NCBI RefSeq assembly: GCF_000002235.5
Contig: NW_022145606.1
Coordinates: 22,098,595 to 22,162,594 of the forward strand
Reading direction: 5' to 3'
Source: Strongylocentrotus purpuratus
Lineage: Eukaryota > Echinodermata > Echinoidea > Camarodonta > Strongylocentrotidae
Length of the DNA stretch: 64,000 bases
Shown: positions 48,901 through 57,679 of the stretch, piece after piece
Position numbering within the stretch: the stretch's first letter is position 1
Layout: each line of letters begins with the position of its first letter
Made by a program: the position numbers and the translations under genes
The notes under the pieces: generated by a model
Databases searched by the model: none
Told to the model about the DNA's origin: nothing
What the model saw: only the letters and a program-made list of their open reading frames with translations

Positions 48901-51900
48901 TTTTTGGCATATTATATTGACATTCAAGATAGATAGTTGTTACTACAATGAATGTAAATACATTTATGTGAGCATTGTAGAATTAGTGATCGAGACCATT
49001 GCACTGATTAAGTATTGTTTTTACTAGCCTTAACTTTGCAAATGATCTTTGGATTGCTTGCATGATTTCCAGTCCAATGTCATCCTCATGCTTTATATGC
49101 ACAGCTTTCAGTGACTGTTGATCTAAATATACTAGCTGCAGTATCCCATATCATCGTGTTTCTTGAAAATATGTGTGAATTTAGACTAGTTTTCAGGTTC
49201 CCATGATTTTTTTTTTAGGTGTGTTGGAAAACTGACATCTTCCCTCAGAAAATTCAAATTAAAGACATGATTTTTAAAGCTTTTATAATTGATATACTTA
49301 AAGAGAAGGTTGAGTTCTGGGAAGAGGTGAACAATAATTTGTGAGCGTTACTCATTCTTATTATGCAAGTGTGGAAGAACATCAGATAAGACATGTTCCC
49401 TGAAAAGCATGGCTCTTCAAATGCCTTCATATTCTAAATATGTCATGTAACATCGTAAAACTCGGGGGTGGGATTTTTACGCCACGTGTTCGTGTAGTCC
49501 CATATACATAATTCTGTGTACAGTGTTTGTAACTTTACCAAGACTTGGCCAAATTTCTTACAATTTTGATGATTCCAGAACCTTGCAATACACAGAAATT
49601 CTTATATGCTAGATGATCAACCTTTTCTGGTCGGTTCCACACCGTTTCTTTCACAATGCAATCGCATGACCAGAACTCAACTTCATCTTTAATGTTAAAT
49701 GAAATGTATTTTACTGAATTCTTGTTTCTTTGTTGTAGGCTAATTTGCTGACTGATGAGACACCAGACACTTCTCAAGGACCCCTTCCTCAAACAGTAAG
49801 TTTATTTTTGTTCTACGGTATTCAATTATTTGTCTACATTTTTGGCATATTATATTGACATTCAAGATAGATAGTTGTTACTACAATGAATGTAAATACA
49901 TTTATGTGAGCATTGTAGAATTAGTGATCGAGACCATTGCACTGATTAAGTATTGTTTTTACTAGCCTTAACTTTGCAAATGATCTTTGGATTGCTTGCA
50001 TGATTTCCAGTTCCAAGTCTGCTATTTTTACGGTGAAAAATATATAGAGGAAAAATTGAATTCAATATTTTTAAATACTTAAATATAATTGTACATTAGC
50101 AAATTATGGTAAGCATTATTAGGCGGTGTCACACCTAGGCCAAAAATACGGATTTTAGTTATCCTATTAATTGCTGTCTTTCATCAATTATCCCATCAAA
50201 AATCCTCTAACGAAGCAAGAAAATTCTCCCTTGAAAGGATTTTTCAAGGGATTTTTCTGTGTGACACCACCTATTGAGAAGAAATATATACCTTTTTTTG
50301 TAAAGAATGTACAAAAAGAAAAATTGTATTTTTGATACAGAAAGAGGTATACATTTAGGTAAAGAAAGAAATATAATTAGGAATGTGCAATTAGGACTAT
50401 GGTCTATTGATATAAAAAAAAAGACACAATTATTTCTACATTTAAGTGTTTGCACCTGAAACTGGGTGGTTACCTGTTTTCCGCGATAGGATAGTAGAAT
50501 ATTGATGTTTTGGAGACTTAATTAGAATGGATGGATGGATGGAATTTATACATGTACTATATTGTATAGCTTTCTTTCTTGATTTGGCTTTGTTTGGCAA
50601 TCAGTCACAGTTGACTATTTAATGAATTATTTATATACATGTATATTTATACATACATGTAAGTACAATTACATGACTATTTTTAGGATTCTTTCTCTTT
50701 CCATCCCCTTTCCTTCTGCTTATTTTCATTTATATTCTTTTTTTTTTAAATAGAAAATGATATAAATTAATAAATTTGGAAAGAGACGGCCTAGCAAGTT
50801 GTACATAATTGTGTTTATGCGTGCATGCGTGCTAAAATATCCCCTCTGTATGCACATGTGTACTTCGCACTCAACCCCACCCTTTACAAAATGCCATCTG
50901 CCATCTTACCAGTCTTTGAGGTACATTTTGCAGAATTTCGGTTTTAAACCTAGGTCACTCCGGCTTTAAACCTAGGTCACTCCGGCATAGGTGAGGGGGT
51001 GCCAGCTGGCATGTGATGATGGGGGTGATCACAGAATTATTAGAAAATTTAAATGGTCAAATTATTTACAAGTATTGTGGGCTTTATTGGTGAAAGAAAA
51101 AGGAAAAGAGAAGATAAGAAGGGGGGGGGGGGGGAATAAGTGTTTTGATACAGCCGTTTTGTTCTTAAAACAAAGCGAACTATTGCTTTTTGTTTAATTA
51201 TTTCTGAAACTTTAAGTAGTGTCGTGATTTCCTGTGGATGTATAGTTTCTACGAGTAACATAGCTCTTTCTATAATGTACTTTGGGCATTCAGTGAGAAA
51301 GTGTTTTAAATTTTCAATACGTCCTATGCAGTTATTGCAATGGCCTGTCGAGTGTATATTCAATCTGAAGAGATATACATGTAAGTTCAAACCTATCACT
51401 CCTATTCTTAATCTATGGAGGTGGTGTTTACTTTAGGCTTAGCTCAAGGAGTGGTGAAAGTCAAATGGGGGTTTCAATTTATTGAGTATTCGTCATGTGA
51501 ACAAGGAAAAAGTTATTAAAGCAGAAAAAATAGTTATAATTCCTTATTTGATCTGTCCGTGATTTCCTTTCCTTCTTATAATTACAAAATTAGACACAAT
51601 TTTCTGTTTGTGTAGAACATTCTTCCTGCCCATTTTCAGGAATTACCCTTTTTTAACACTATTATTTGGTGAAAATCAGTATATTTTAATGATTATATTA
51701 ACAAAATATGATAAATATGGATGTAAGTGTATAACATACTGTTTATGTCACAAGAAGAAAAAAAATGGATTCCTAAATAGAATGAAGTTATTTCAAAAGC
51801 ATTATTAATTAAGCTCTCTTTTGCCACTTCACAAGTAATAATTATTTCAGGTTGAGAAATCACAATTAATAATAATTTCAATGTGTCTTTCTTTTGTCAT

Positions 51901-53587
51901 GCCAGAATCACTTCGCATGAATGAGATGACTTCTTTGATGGAAGCAAATTGTGTGTTTCTTTTAATTTATATTAGAATTTCTTCAAACCAACCTCCTGAA
52001 AAATGATGTTTTATTCTTCAGACGAGTGTTTGACAACAATGACTTAAGATTTTACTCATTCACCTTTGAATTTATTATCATTATTTATTGTTTTTTAAAT
52101 AAAAAAATATCAAGCCATTTTATAGTATTATAATAATTCATATTAAGATGTAGTAAATATATTTGTACATAATCCACTTGTAATTCTCAAATACAATGGA
52201 CAGGAAGAAATAAATGGAAATGGAAATGAAAAGTCAAGGAAAATAACTTTAATAATCGCCCAGTGTACAAACTTAACTTTGAAAGAAAATCATATATGGT
52301 ATATTCCCAGGAACTGGTGCTCAAATAAAACTTTTACAAATCTTGCACTTCCTGCATGCATATTCTCTTGGTTAGAGTATGATCAGTATTTGTGGCATTT
52401 CAGAAACACATTTAAAAAATGAGGTCATTTATGTTTTCATTGATAATCATTTGACATTTCATATAATTCCGGTATATTTTATTTGTTTCCATTTTCATTT
52501 CTCCTAATAGGGGTGTTTCAGATGGCCAGCTGTAAAAAGAAAAGAGAGCAAGGAACAAAGAGCAAGCCATTCCACAGAGAAAAATAAGCAGACGTATGAA
52601 GAGAGTTTGGAAAGGCGTCTCTCGACACTATCAGCAGAATTCAAAAATATACAATACAGACACAGGTTGTGTACTCATGAAAATATATCCTCATGTGTCA
52701 GCCAGCGGGTATCCTCCATCGTTGAAAATAGCCTTTTAAGTGAAACATATTCCTCCCACCAAGTAGAGTTAGACATAATTGAAGTTAATGTAATAACAGA
52801 TAAGGATGTAGATGTATCAGATTTTGAATTGATAAGATGTAATGCCCACCTGGCATACTATGTGTCCATTGGGTTAGATGGTGTTCCTTATTATTATAAA
52901 CGTTTTCTTAAGATAGCTAACACTGCAGTCCTTGAGTACAAGTTGCTAGTGAGAAACTGTAATGTGCCGTTCATACCCACACCATATGGAGTGCTGTACA
53001 ATTGGAAGCATTTCACAGGAGAGCCAATACTTGTGTACTCCTATGGTGCTGGGTATGACCGGTGCAAAACGCTGTCAATGGAGCGCAAATGCTCTAGGAT
53101 AAGCGAGGAAAACGGTTTTTTCATCTGTCTCTCATTAGCAACTAGTGTCAGAGATCTGCATTTGAATGGGTATATCCACAACCAGATATGCCCAGATAAT
53201 ATTCAGATCTCTGCACTCAAGGGCTACAGAGTTGGTCTTCTGGACAATTTTTCACGGGCATGTTGTGTACAAACAGCACGGGTCTTTACCCAACTGCAGA
53301 TAACTGAAGTTAAATCATCAGGTTCCAAATATTGTGCTCCAGAAGTATTCTCTCGTTCAAGTTGCCCAACAACAGCTAGCGATGTCTATTCCTTTGGGAA
53401 GTGCCTATTCATAATAGCATGTAAACAAAAGATGGCTTTGGCAGTAGCGGAAATAAGTGAGAAATGCACGAGGAACTCTCCATCACAAAGACCTACTATG
53501 GAGCAGGTTTTCAATGAAATTGCTTCGGTTGCTGCAGACCAAGGATTTCCTAGTGTAGAGAGAGTTCTCAATGAAATTAGGCATTAA
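30864..53587 (+). CDS. Mini-exon array protein with C-terminal pseudokinase domain
   Basis: Seventeen predicted exons, all starting and ending in phase 0: 30864-30947; cassette 1 33089-33148, 34449-34520, 34724-34795, 35482-35544, 38806-38862; cassette 2 40901-40960, 42261-42332, 42536-42607, 43294-43356, 46619-46675; extra 57-bp exons 47161-47217, 47708-47764, 48254-48310, 48801-48857, 49739-49795; terminal 52511-53587. Predicted length is 697 residues. Residues 1-339 are short basic (KKRxKQRE.RRRKRN) and acidic/Pro-Thr-Ser modules. Residues 340-697 hold a basic linker and a kinase fold: Lys469, Glu481, HNQICPDN (562-569), DNF (584-586), APE (615-617), DVYSFG and RPTM. The catalytic Asp is Gln564 and DFG is DNF, so it is probably a pseudokinase. 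Whether every exon is used in one transcript is unknown. Confidence 0.7.
31149..31192. repeat. TACATGTA palindrome cluster in intron 1
   Basis: CTACATGTAC and, 20 bases on, its inverse GTACATGTAG flank further ACATGTAC repeats; the whole stretch is close to self-complementary. Confidence 0.6.
31466..31489 (+). repeat. Poly-G tract (24 bases)
   Basis: 24 G just before the left edge (31500) of the 7.8-kb duplicated segment. It is not present at the junction of the second copy. Confidence 0.85.
31806..32005 (+). repeat. Short dispersed repeat copy a (GAGCGAAGCGAGTGGAGCG)
   Basis: About 200 bases almost identical to 37606-37806, differing at a few positions (for example GATCGGGTAG versus GATCAGGTAG). 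Both are repeated again in copy 2 (39618 and 45419 onward). Confidence 0.8.
33089..33148 (+). CDS. Array gene, basic exon (cassette 1)
   Basis: Acceptor ttttaaatag, donor gtaaaa. It encodes VSSLKKRIKQREWRRRKRNK, a strong nuclear-localisation-like peptide related to the exon at 35482. Confidence 0.65.
33786..33890 (+). repeat. Short dispersed repeat with AAGCGCACGTATCCATTC
   Basis: AACTTGTAAAGCGCACGTAT and GCTCAAGGCGCTCTTG resemble, inverted, the tail seen at 29944-29983. Probably a fragment of a SINE-like repeat. Duplicated at 41598-41702. Confidence 0.45.
34449..34520 (+). CDS. Array gene, acidic exon AHV (cassette 1)
   Basis: Acceptor atttgtag, donor gtaagt, 24 codons. It encodes AHVSDEVPCTSSKDD and ends VYQEPLPQT, clearly related to the next exon and to the 19-codon exons. 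Confidence 0.7.
34724..34795 (+). CDS. Array gene, acidic exon ALV (cassette 1)
   Basis: Acceptor atttgtag, donor gtaagt, 24 codons. It encodes ALVSVEAPCTSSQPAA and ends YQGSLTPK. About half its residues match the preceding exon, indicating an old exon duplication. Confidence 0.7.
35482..35544 (+). CDS. Array gene, second basic exon (cassette 1)
   Basis: Acceptor cttttcag, donor gtaatg, 21 codons. It encodes ENPSEKKRRKQRERRRRKRN-V, a relative of the exon at 33089 (shared KKR.KQRE.RRRKRN). Confidence 0.65.
36100..36364 (+). mobile_element. Family A miniature element, right-end fragment
   Basis: It ends TTTTTGGAGTAGACTTGCCC at TTAA (36365-36368), matching the right end of 4591-5348, with a shared inner part (GTGAGTTGCCGATTTTTCTT). 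No matching left end found. Duplicated, ending at 44177. Confidence 0.6.
36563..36714. repeat. 152-bp near-perfect palindrome
   Basis: Arms of about 75 bases (TATTGGCTGAGA...GCTCTGGTTCATAA and inverse) meet at 36638 with almost no spacer. TGAATAAATATATTTCCTAT is found on both strands. It would form a long hairpin. Duplicated at 44376-44527. Confidence 0.85.
37594..37809 (+). mobile_element. Short dispersed repeat copy b with 23-base flanking direct repeats
   Basis: The GAGCGAAGCGAGTGGAGCG repeat lies between two exact 23-base direct repeats (37571-37593 and 37810-37832). This looks like a long target-site duplication from a retroposition-type insertion. No tail or promoter was recognised. 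Duplicated in copy 2. Confidence 0.55.
37911..38569. mobile_element. Tc1/mariner-type foldback element
   Basis: 659 bases between TA dinucleotides (37909-37910 and 38570-38571). Left end CAGTGTGAGTCAAAAAAAGT, right end inverted CAGTGCGAGTAAAAAAAACG; the arms match for about 215 bases, leaving a ~230-base centre. No transposase. CAGTG ends and TA target fit the Tc1/mariner superfamily. Duplicated at 45724-46382. Confidence 0.85.
38806..38862 (+). CDS. Array gene, 19-codon exon ANLL (cassette 1)
   Basis: Acceptor tttgttgtag, donor gtatgt. It encodes ANLLTDETSDTSQGPLPQT, with Ser at position 9 where later copies have Pro. Confidence 0.7.
40901..40960 (+). CDS. Array gene, basic exon (cassette 2)
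   Basis: Identical copy of 33089-33148 in the second 7.8-kb duplicate. Confidence 0.6.
42261..42332 (+). CDS. Array gene, acidic exon AHV (cassette 2)
   Basis: Identical copy of 34449-34520, with the same splice sites. Confidence 0.6.
42536..42607 (+). CDS. Array gene, acidic exon ALV (cassette 2)
   Basis: Identical copy of 34724-34795, with the same splice sites. Confidence 0.6.
43294..43356 (+). CDS. Array gene, second basic exon (cassette 2)
   Basis: Identical copy of 35482-35544, with the same splice sites. Confidence 0.6.
46619..46675 (+). CDS. Array gene, ANLL exon (cassette 2)
   Basis: Same as 38806-38862, including the Ser variant and the gtatgt donor, which mark it as the duplicated first unit of the array. 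Confidence 0.6.
47161..47217 (+). CDS. Array gene, ANLL exon, tandem unit 2
   Basis: Encodes ANLLTDETPDTSQGPLPQT; acceptor tttgttgtag, donor gtaagt. Confidence 0.65.
47708..47764 (+). CDS. Array gene, ANLL exon, tandem unit 3
   Basis: Same peptide and splice sites as the exon at 47161. Confidence 0.65.
48254..48310 (+). CDS. Array gene, ANLL exon, tandem unit 4
   Basis: Same peptide and splice sites as the exon at 47161. Confidence 0.65.
48801..48857 (+). CDS. Array gene, ANLL exon, tandem unit 5 (variant)
   Basis: The end reads GPPTQT instead of GPLPQT through clustered base changes (CCCCGACT for CCCTTCCT). The frame and donor are intact. Confidence 0.65.
49302..49688. mobile_element. TTAA-flanked miniature element, family C (with empty-site proof)
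   Basis: 387 bases between TTAA at 49298-49301 and 49689-49692. The sister units of the array read ATACTTAATGTTAAATG at the same place, so the empty site and the TTAA duplication are directly visible. Ends AGAGAAGGTTGAGTTCTGG and, inverted, AGATGAAGTTGAGTTCTGG are imperfect inverted repeats. No open frame of note. Relatives at 22491 (inverted) and about 57478-57675. Confidence 0.9.
49739..49795 (+). CDS. Array gene, ANLL exon, tandem unit 6
   Basis: Same peptide as the exon at 47161. The intron before it is longer than in other units because a miniature element is inserted at 49302-49688. Confidence 0.65.
50012..51048. other. Last intron of the array gene, first part
   Basis: AT-rich. CCTAGGTCACTCCGGC occurs twice near 50950-50985, and GGATGGATGGATGG at 50529. 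No exon with matching phase recognised. Confidence 0.4.
51049..51440 (-). pseudogene. LINE 3'-end fragment (RT C-terminus)
   Basis: The minus strand reads HHLHRLRIGVIGLNLHVYLF, then HSTGHCNNCIGRIENLKHFL and TECPKYIIERAMLL. A C..C with E..KHFL.EC and a trailing Arg is the usual zinc-knuckle-like C-terminus of Jockey/I-type non-LTR elements. The reverse transcriptase itself is missing. Poly-G at 51121-51134 interrupts the 3' side. It lies in the last intron of the array gene, antisense to it. Confidence 0.7.
51441..52510. other. Last intron of the array gene, second part
   Basis: AT-rich, no gene or repeat recognised. It ends at the acceptor of the pseudokinase exon. Confidence 0.4.
52511..53587 (+). 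CDS. Array gene terminal exon: pseudokinase domain
   Basis: Acceptor ctcctaatag followed by GGG TGT TTC, phase 0, matches all upstream exons; 358 codons then TAA. A Lys/Glu/Arg-rich linker (exon residues 1-60) precedes a protein-kinase fold. The beta-3 Lys is in VPYYYKRF (130), the helix-C Glu in AVLEYKLL (142). The catalytic loop is IHNQICPDN, where the usual HRDLKPEN has Gln for the catalytic Asp and Cys for the Lys, but keeps the Asn. The metal-binding motif is DNF in place of DFG. KYCAPEV, SDVYSFGK and SQRPTMEQV mark the lower lobe. The expected product is a scaffold or regulatory pseudokinase without normal phosphotransfer activity. The kinase family is not assigned. Confidence 0.85.
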   Translation, partial: GCFRWPAVKRKESKEQRASHSTEKNKQTYEESLERRLSTLSAEFKNIQYRHRLCTHENISSCVSQRVSSIVENSLLSETYSSHQVELDIIEVNVITDKDVDVSDFELIRCNAHLAYYVSIGLDGVPYYYKRFLKIANTAVLEYKLLVRNCNVPFIPTPYGVLYNWKHFTGEPILVYSYGAGYDRCKTLSMERKCSRISEENGFFICLSLATSVRDLHLNGYIHNQICPDNIQISALKGYRVGLLDNFSRACCVQTARVFTQLQITEVKSSGSKYCAPEVFSRSSCPTTASDVYSFGKCLFIIACKQKMALAVAEISEKCTRNSPSQRPTMEQVFNEIASVAADQGFPSVERVLNEIRH

Positions 53588-53661
53588 TATTTGTCATTTT
53601 CAAGAGAAAAACAAAATCACAATTTGCAGAAACTTTTACCCAGATAATGTTATGTTTTTAA

Positions 53662-54017
53662 AGGTAGTATAATGTATCAAACATTATCAAATTGTAAAAT
53701 GGGCAATAATCTAAAATCAGTCCAAATTGTAATGGGTATAAAGAGTTGCTATAATTAAGGGAAGCTTCGCCACCAAATATTTCATGAACAAAAATAAATT
53801 GAAGTGATTTATGGGCATTTTTAGTACTTTTGTTCCCCACAGAGACCAACATTAGATTTTTCTTTATTTTACATTTTCTTTTGTATCTAATGAATAGAAG
53901 GATACCAAGAGCACAAATTATAATATAAATATGGTCTTCATTCCTGATGTAGAACATGAATGTAAAAATTTTAGTGAATCCATGGCCATGACCCAGTAAA
54001 AACTGTTGACACTACCT
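53662..54017. mobile_element. TTAA-flanked miniature element, family E (short ends)
   Basis: 356 bases between TTAA at 53658-53661 and 54018-54021 with inverted ends AGGTAGT. Only 7 bases are a perfect match, so this is less certain than the other TTAA elements. Confidence 0.45.
53793..53798 (+). promoter_or_regulatory. Candidate poly(A) signal AATAAA of the array gene
   Basis: First AATAAA after the stop, about 206 bases downstream. It lies inside a TTAA-flanked element (53662-54017). Confidence 0.35.
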
Positions 54018-55036
54018 TTAAATTGATGGTACATGGAATTGCTGCTATGAGGTGTATGCACTTCCCAAAGGAGTACAATTATATGCATATCAAAGAAATA
54101 TCATGAAATTGCATATTGGGTTAAAGGTAACATCACCCCAAGGAACAGGTGCAGTTATTCTGAAAATGAGATGCCTCATTCCTGCCCTTTTATGTACAAT
54201 TCCTTACAAAAGTGTACAAGAGATATATAAATGAAGATATACCTGACATAATTAAGTGTAGCTTTTAGCAGGACGTGCATGGCGCAACGATTTTCTCGAA
54301 AATGCGACATAACAGGTGAATGTGCACCAAGCTTTAGTTGCAAAGACGTTTTCAATGAGGAAAAATCATAGCTTAGGAGAAAAATATATAGAGGAAAATT
54401 GAATCCCATATTTTTAAATACTAAAATATAGTTGAATTTTAAAAATTTCATTCATGCAAAACTTCCACCCTAAAAGAACACAATTTATTAATGCAATTTC
54501 AATTATGACGATTACAGTACAACAGATAACAGCAGGTGAATAAAATGCTTCATCGCCACACAAACACTGGAAAGGAAGAAGCATCCATAAATTTGAATAC
54601 ATTTTAAGATTAATGACTTCGCATATTACGTCACATTAAAATGGCAATGCCCATGTTTTGCTGAGTAATTGTACATTAATATCTTGCTTTATACCTCTCT
54701 CATACGCTTTGGTGGGAAATATTGTAGATGAATGGGTAAGGATAAGTATATTATTTCTTGGGGTGAGGTTTTCTTCAACTTCACCTGTCAGCAATTTGTT
54801 AAAAATGTTTTTAAAAAATAGGATCTACAGACAAATCACTTTAAATCCTGCAATTGACCCTGTTGACATAATCTGCACAAATAGTTTGGGAAACTGTATA
54901 TGATTAAAACCTTGATGTGTAATCTGGCCCCAAATATATTAAATCCTGGACAAACTTAAACTTTAAATTTCAGGACCATTGGAGCTTTACCCAAACTATA
55001 ACTAAGATAATTTGTGCTATGACTTCTGTTATGCAT
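54018..55036. other. Intergenic stretch
   Basis: No gene or clear repeat recognised. Confidence 0.35.
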
Positions 55037-55880
55037 GTCAAGACATGACACTGAATATTTGTATTGTATATTTTGAAACTCTGATGATAGTGTTGAGAGA
55101 CACCTTTCAAAACTCTCAGACTATGTTTATTGTATGCTATGAATATAAAGGTATTATGATTTTGTTAAACACATTTCTTGTTAACAAAGAGATGATGTAT
55201 ATTTTTTTTAAATTAATGTTTTATGATTATTATGTATCAATAATGTCAAGACATGACACTGAATATTTGTATTGTATATTTTGAAACTCTGATGATAGTG
55301 TTGAGAGACGCCTTTCAAAACTCTCAGACTATGTTCATTGTATGCTATGGATATAAAGGTATTATGATTTTTTTAAACACATTTCTTGTCAACAAAGAGA
55401 TGACGTATATTGTTTGTATTTATGTTTTATGATTATTATGTATCAATAATGTCAAGACATGACACTGAATATTTGTATTGTATATTTTGAAACTCTGATG
55501 ATAGTGTTGAGAGACGCCTTTCAAAACTCTCAGACTATGTTCATTGTATGCTATGGATATAAAGGTATTATGATTTTTTTAAACACATTTCTTGTCAACA
55601 AAGAGATGACGTATATTGTTTGTATTTATGTTTTATGATTATTATGTATCAATAATGTCAAGACATGACACTGAATATTTGTATTGTATATTTTGAAACT
55701 CTGATGATAGTGTTGAGAGACGCCTTTCAAAACTCTCAGACTATGTTCATTGTATGCTATGGATATAAAGGTATTATGATTTTTTTTAACACATTTCTTG
55801 TCAACAAAGATCGATGTATATTGTTTGTATTTATGTTTTATGATTATTATGTATCAATAATGTCAAGACATGAACTGAAT
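55037..55880 (+). repeat. 207-bp tandem repeat, four units plus a partial
   Basis: GTCAAGACATGACACTGAAT starts units at 55037, 55244, 55451, 55657 and (variant) 55862. Because 207 is a multiple of three, reading frames stay open for long stretches; I see no other sign of coding. Confidence 0.9.
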
Positions 55881-57477
55881 ATGATCTTTGTTAGTAGGAC
55901 TGTCTTGACACAGAACATTCCAAAACTTTTAGGGAAGAAAGAGGCAAACTTCAGCTAAACATTTTCTAAGTAAATAATGAAAAGTATGGCGCTGTTCAAA
56001 TGACACAGTAGTCTGGAGTCAAAGTTCTTGGGATTTTCTATTAAAAGGATGCCTTGTGCCCATAAAAGGTAAAAGAACGGTGACTGGGGATGAAAGTAAC
56101 CATCCACTGGTCAAGACATTTCCAAGAAGAAACAGGTTTATTACCTGGTCCTTCCGGCTGGTAGGAAGTGAAGTTTCAACCAATCAGGTGCAAGTTGCAA
56201 AATGATTCGCCAGCTTTAGGCACAAGCCAGTAACAATCGGTGGGGGCGTAGACTTCAAAACTATTTCTAATAATATAAGTCACCCAAAATATGGACCATT
56301 GGGTCTATTTGAATAAATTGTTCGGAATTCGACTGGAAATTTAATTGCAATTTGAATAGTAATACAGAGTATAATGAGTTATTCTTCAGAATTCTATATT
56401 CAGCTCTCGGCGAATAAAAGATAAAACAACTTGATAGTACAGTTCTAGTGATTCCACATTGGCGAATTGGAATCGGTGTAAATCTGTTAACTCCAATGAG
56501 AAGTTGCGGGTATACATTCTGTTTACTGGTAATCTAACTTATGGGTACAAGTAACTTATTTTTGAAAGAATTTTTTTTTTTTAAAGTAATACTCTGTACA
56601 CCCGATTGTGCTTGTGCACTGTGTATGTGACCTGTAAAGAAATTCTTAAATTATATATTTGTATAACTTGGGAATTAAAATTGACAATGCCTTAGAAATT
56701 ACATGCTTTGATATATTTTGTCCTTTACAATTACGTCATTTGATCAACTATCATCCAACATTTCTTGTTCTTGAATTAAAACATTAAAACAATTAGTGAT
56801 TTCAGGAGGAGTCAACTTGTAGCCTTATAGACCATTTCTATTATTTGAAGTTGACACATGAAGGTTACATGTATGCATATGGTTTTCATTTTGTCAACTT
56901 ATTTTTGATTTTTGATTTTTGATTTTTTTTTTTTGGGGGGGGGGGGTGCACTTTGTTTATGTCATGTTTTCAATTTTGTAATCTAGAATTGTTGTTATAC
57001 ACAATGTATGTGCTTACGAATTCTAAGCGAATAAAGAATATGTGAATTACAACGTTTTGAAAAATAAAATCTGAACAGTTTTGATCAATTTTAAATTGCA
57101 AGTAATCTATATTACCTGTAGCAAATTATCAAAGTTGCAATCATATGTCTCAATAATTGTTTAAAAGGGGCATATCAAAGTACTTGTAAAGTTGATTTGA
57201 TATACATATTGAAATTGGAAAAAATAAGATAGTTTGGAATTGTAAAATTTTGTTATATTTTCAGAAAGTAGTGCTACCTCTCTATCACAATCATTTATGC
57301 ATATCAGCCAAGTGATGATCTTATAACCTTGCACTCTCCCATTCTCACAGAATCGAATGAAACTTACACTAAATGTCCAAGATTAAAAATAAATGTCATT
57401 TGCCATACAATTTTGGTAGAAAATGTATACTGTCTGAGTAATGAAGTAATCAAGGTTAGTAGCCCCGACACCATTTG
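55881..57477. other. Intergenic stretch
   Basis: No gene seen. A GATTTTT run leading into T11-G12 lies at about 56905-56946. Confidence 0.35.
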
Positions 57478-57675
57478 TGTGGTCCCATATACATCTTTCT
57501 GTGTACAGTGCTTGTTACTTTACCAAGACTGGGCCAAATTTATTATAAGTTTGATGACTCCAGGACTTTGCAGTACACACCAATACTTACATGCTACATG
57601 ATCAACTTGTTTTAATCCATTCCACACCTTTTCTTTCACAATGCAATCTGATGACCAGAACTCACTTTTATATCT
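57478..57675 (+). mobile_element. Family C miniature element, right-half copy
   Basis: GGTCCCATATACATCTTTCT, GTACAGTGCTTGTTACTTTA and TTCTTTCACAATGCAATCTG follow the right half of 49302-49688, ending at TTAA (57676-57679). Its left end is not clear (a TTAA at 57171 is possible). Confidence 0.6.
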
Positions 57676-57679
57676 TTAA

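Larger units (their letters stand above)
46500..50011 (+). repeat. ~547-bp tandem array, each unit with one ANLL exon
   Basis: Exon spacing is 542, 547, 546, 547 and 938 bases (the last enlarged by an inserted element). Intron sequence is as conserved as the exon, with isolated differences, which points to recent unequal exchange or gene conversion. The array ends near 50011, where the unit breaks off. One unit plus the start of the next is also present at 38690-39311. Confidence 0.95.

Noticed and set aside
46999-49792. Repeated minus-strand frames in the 547-bp array
   Set aside because: They run antisense through introns and the ANLL exon; they recur only because the DNA repeats.
55012-55958. 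Open frames in the 207-bp tandem repeat treated as genes
   Set aside because: Explained by a period divisible by three; no start context, splice sites or domain.
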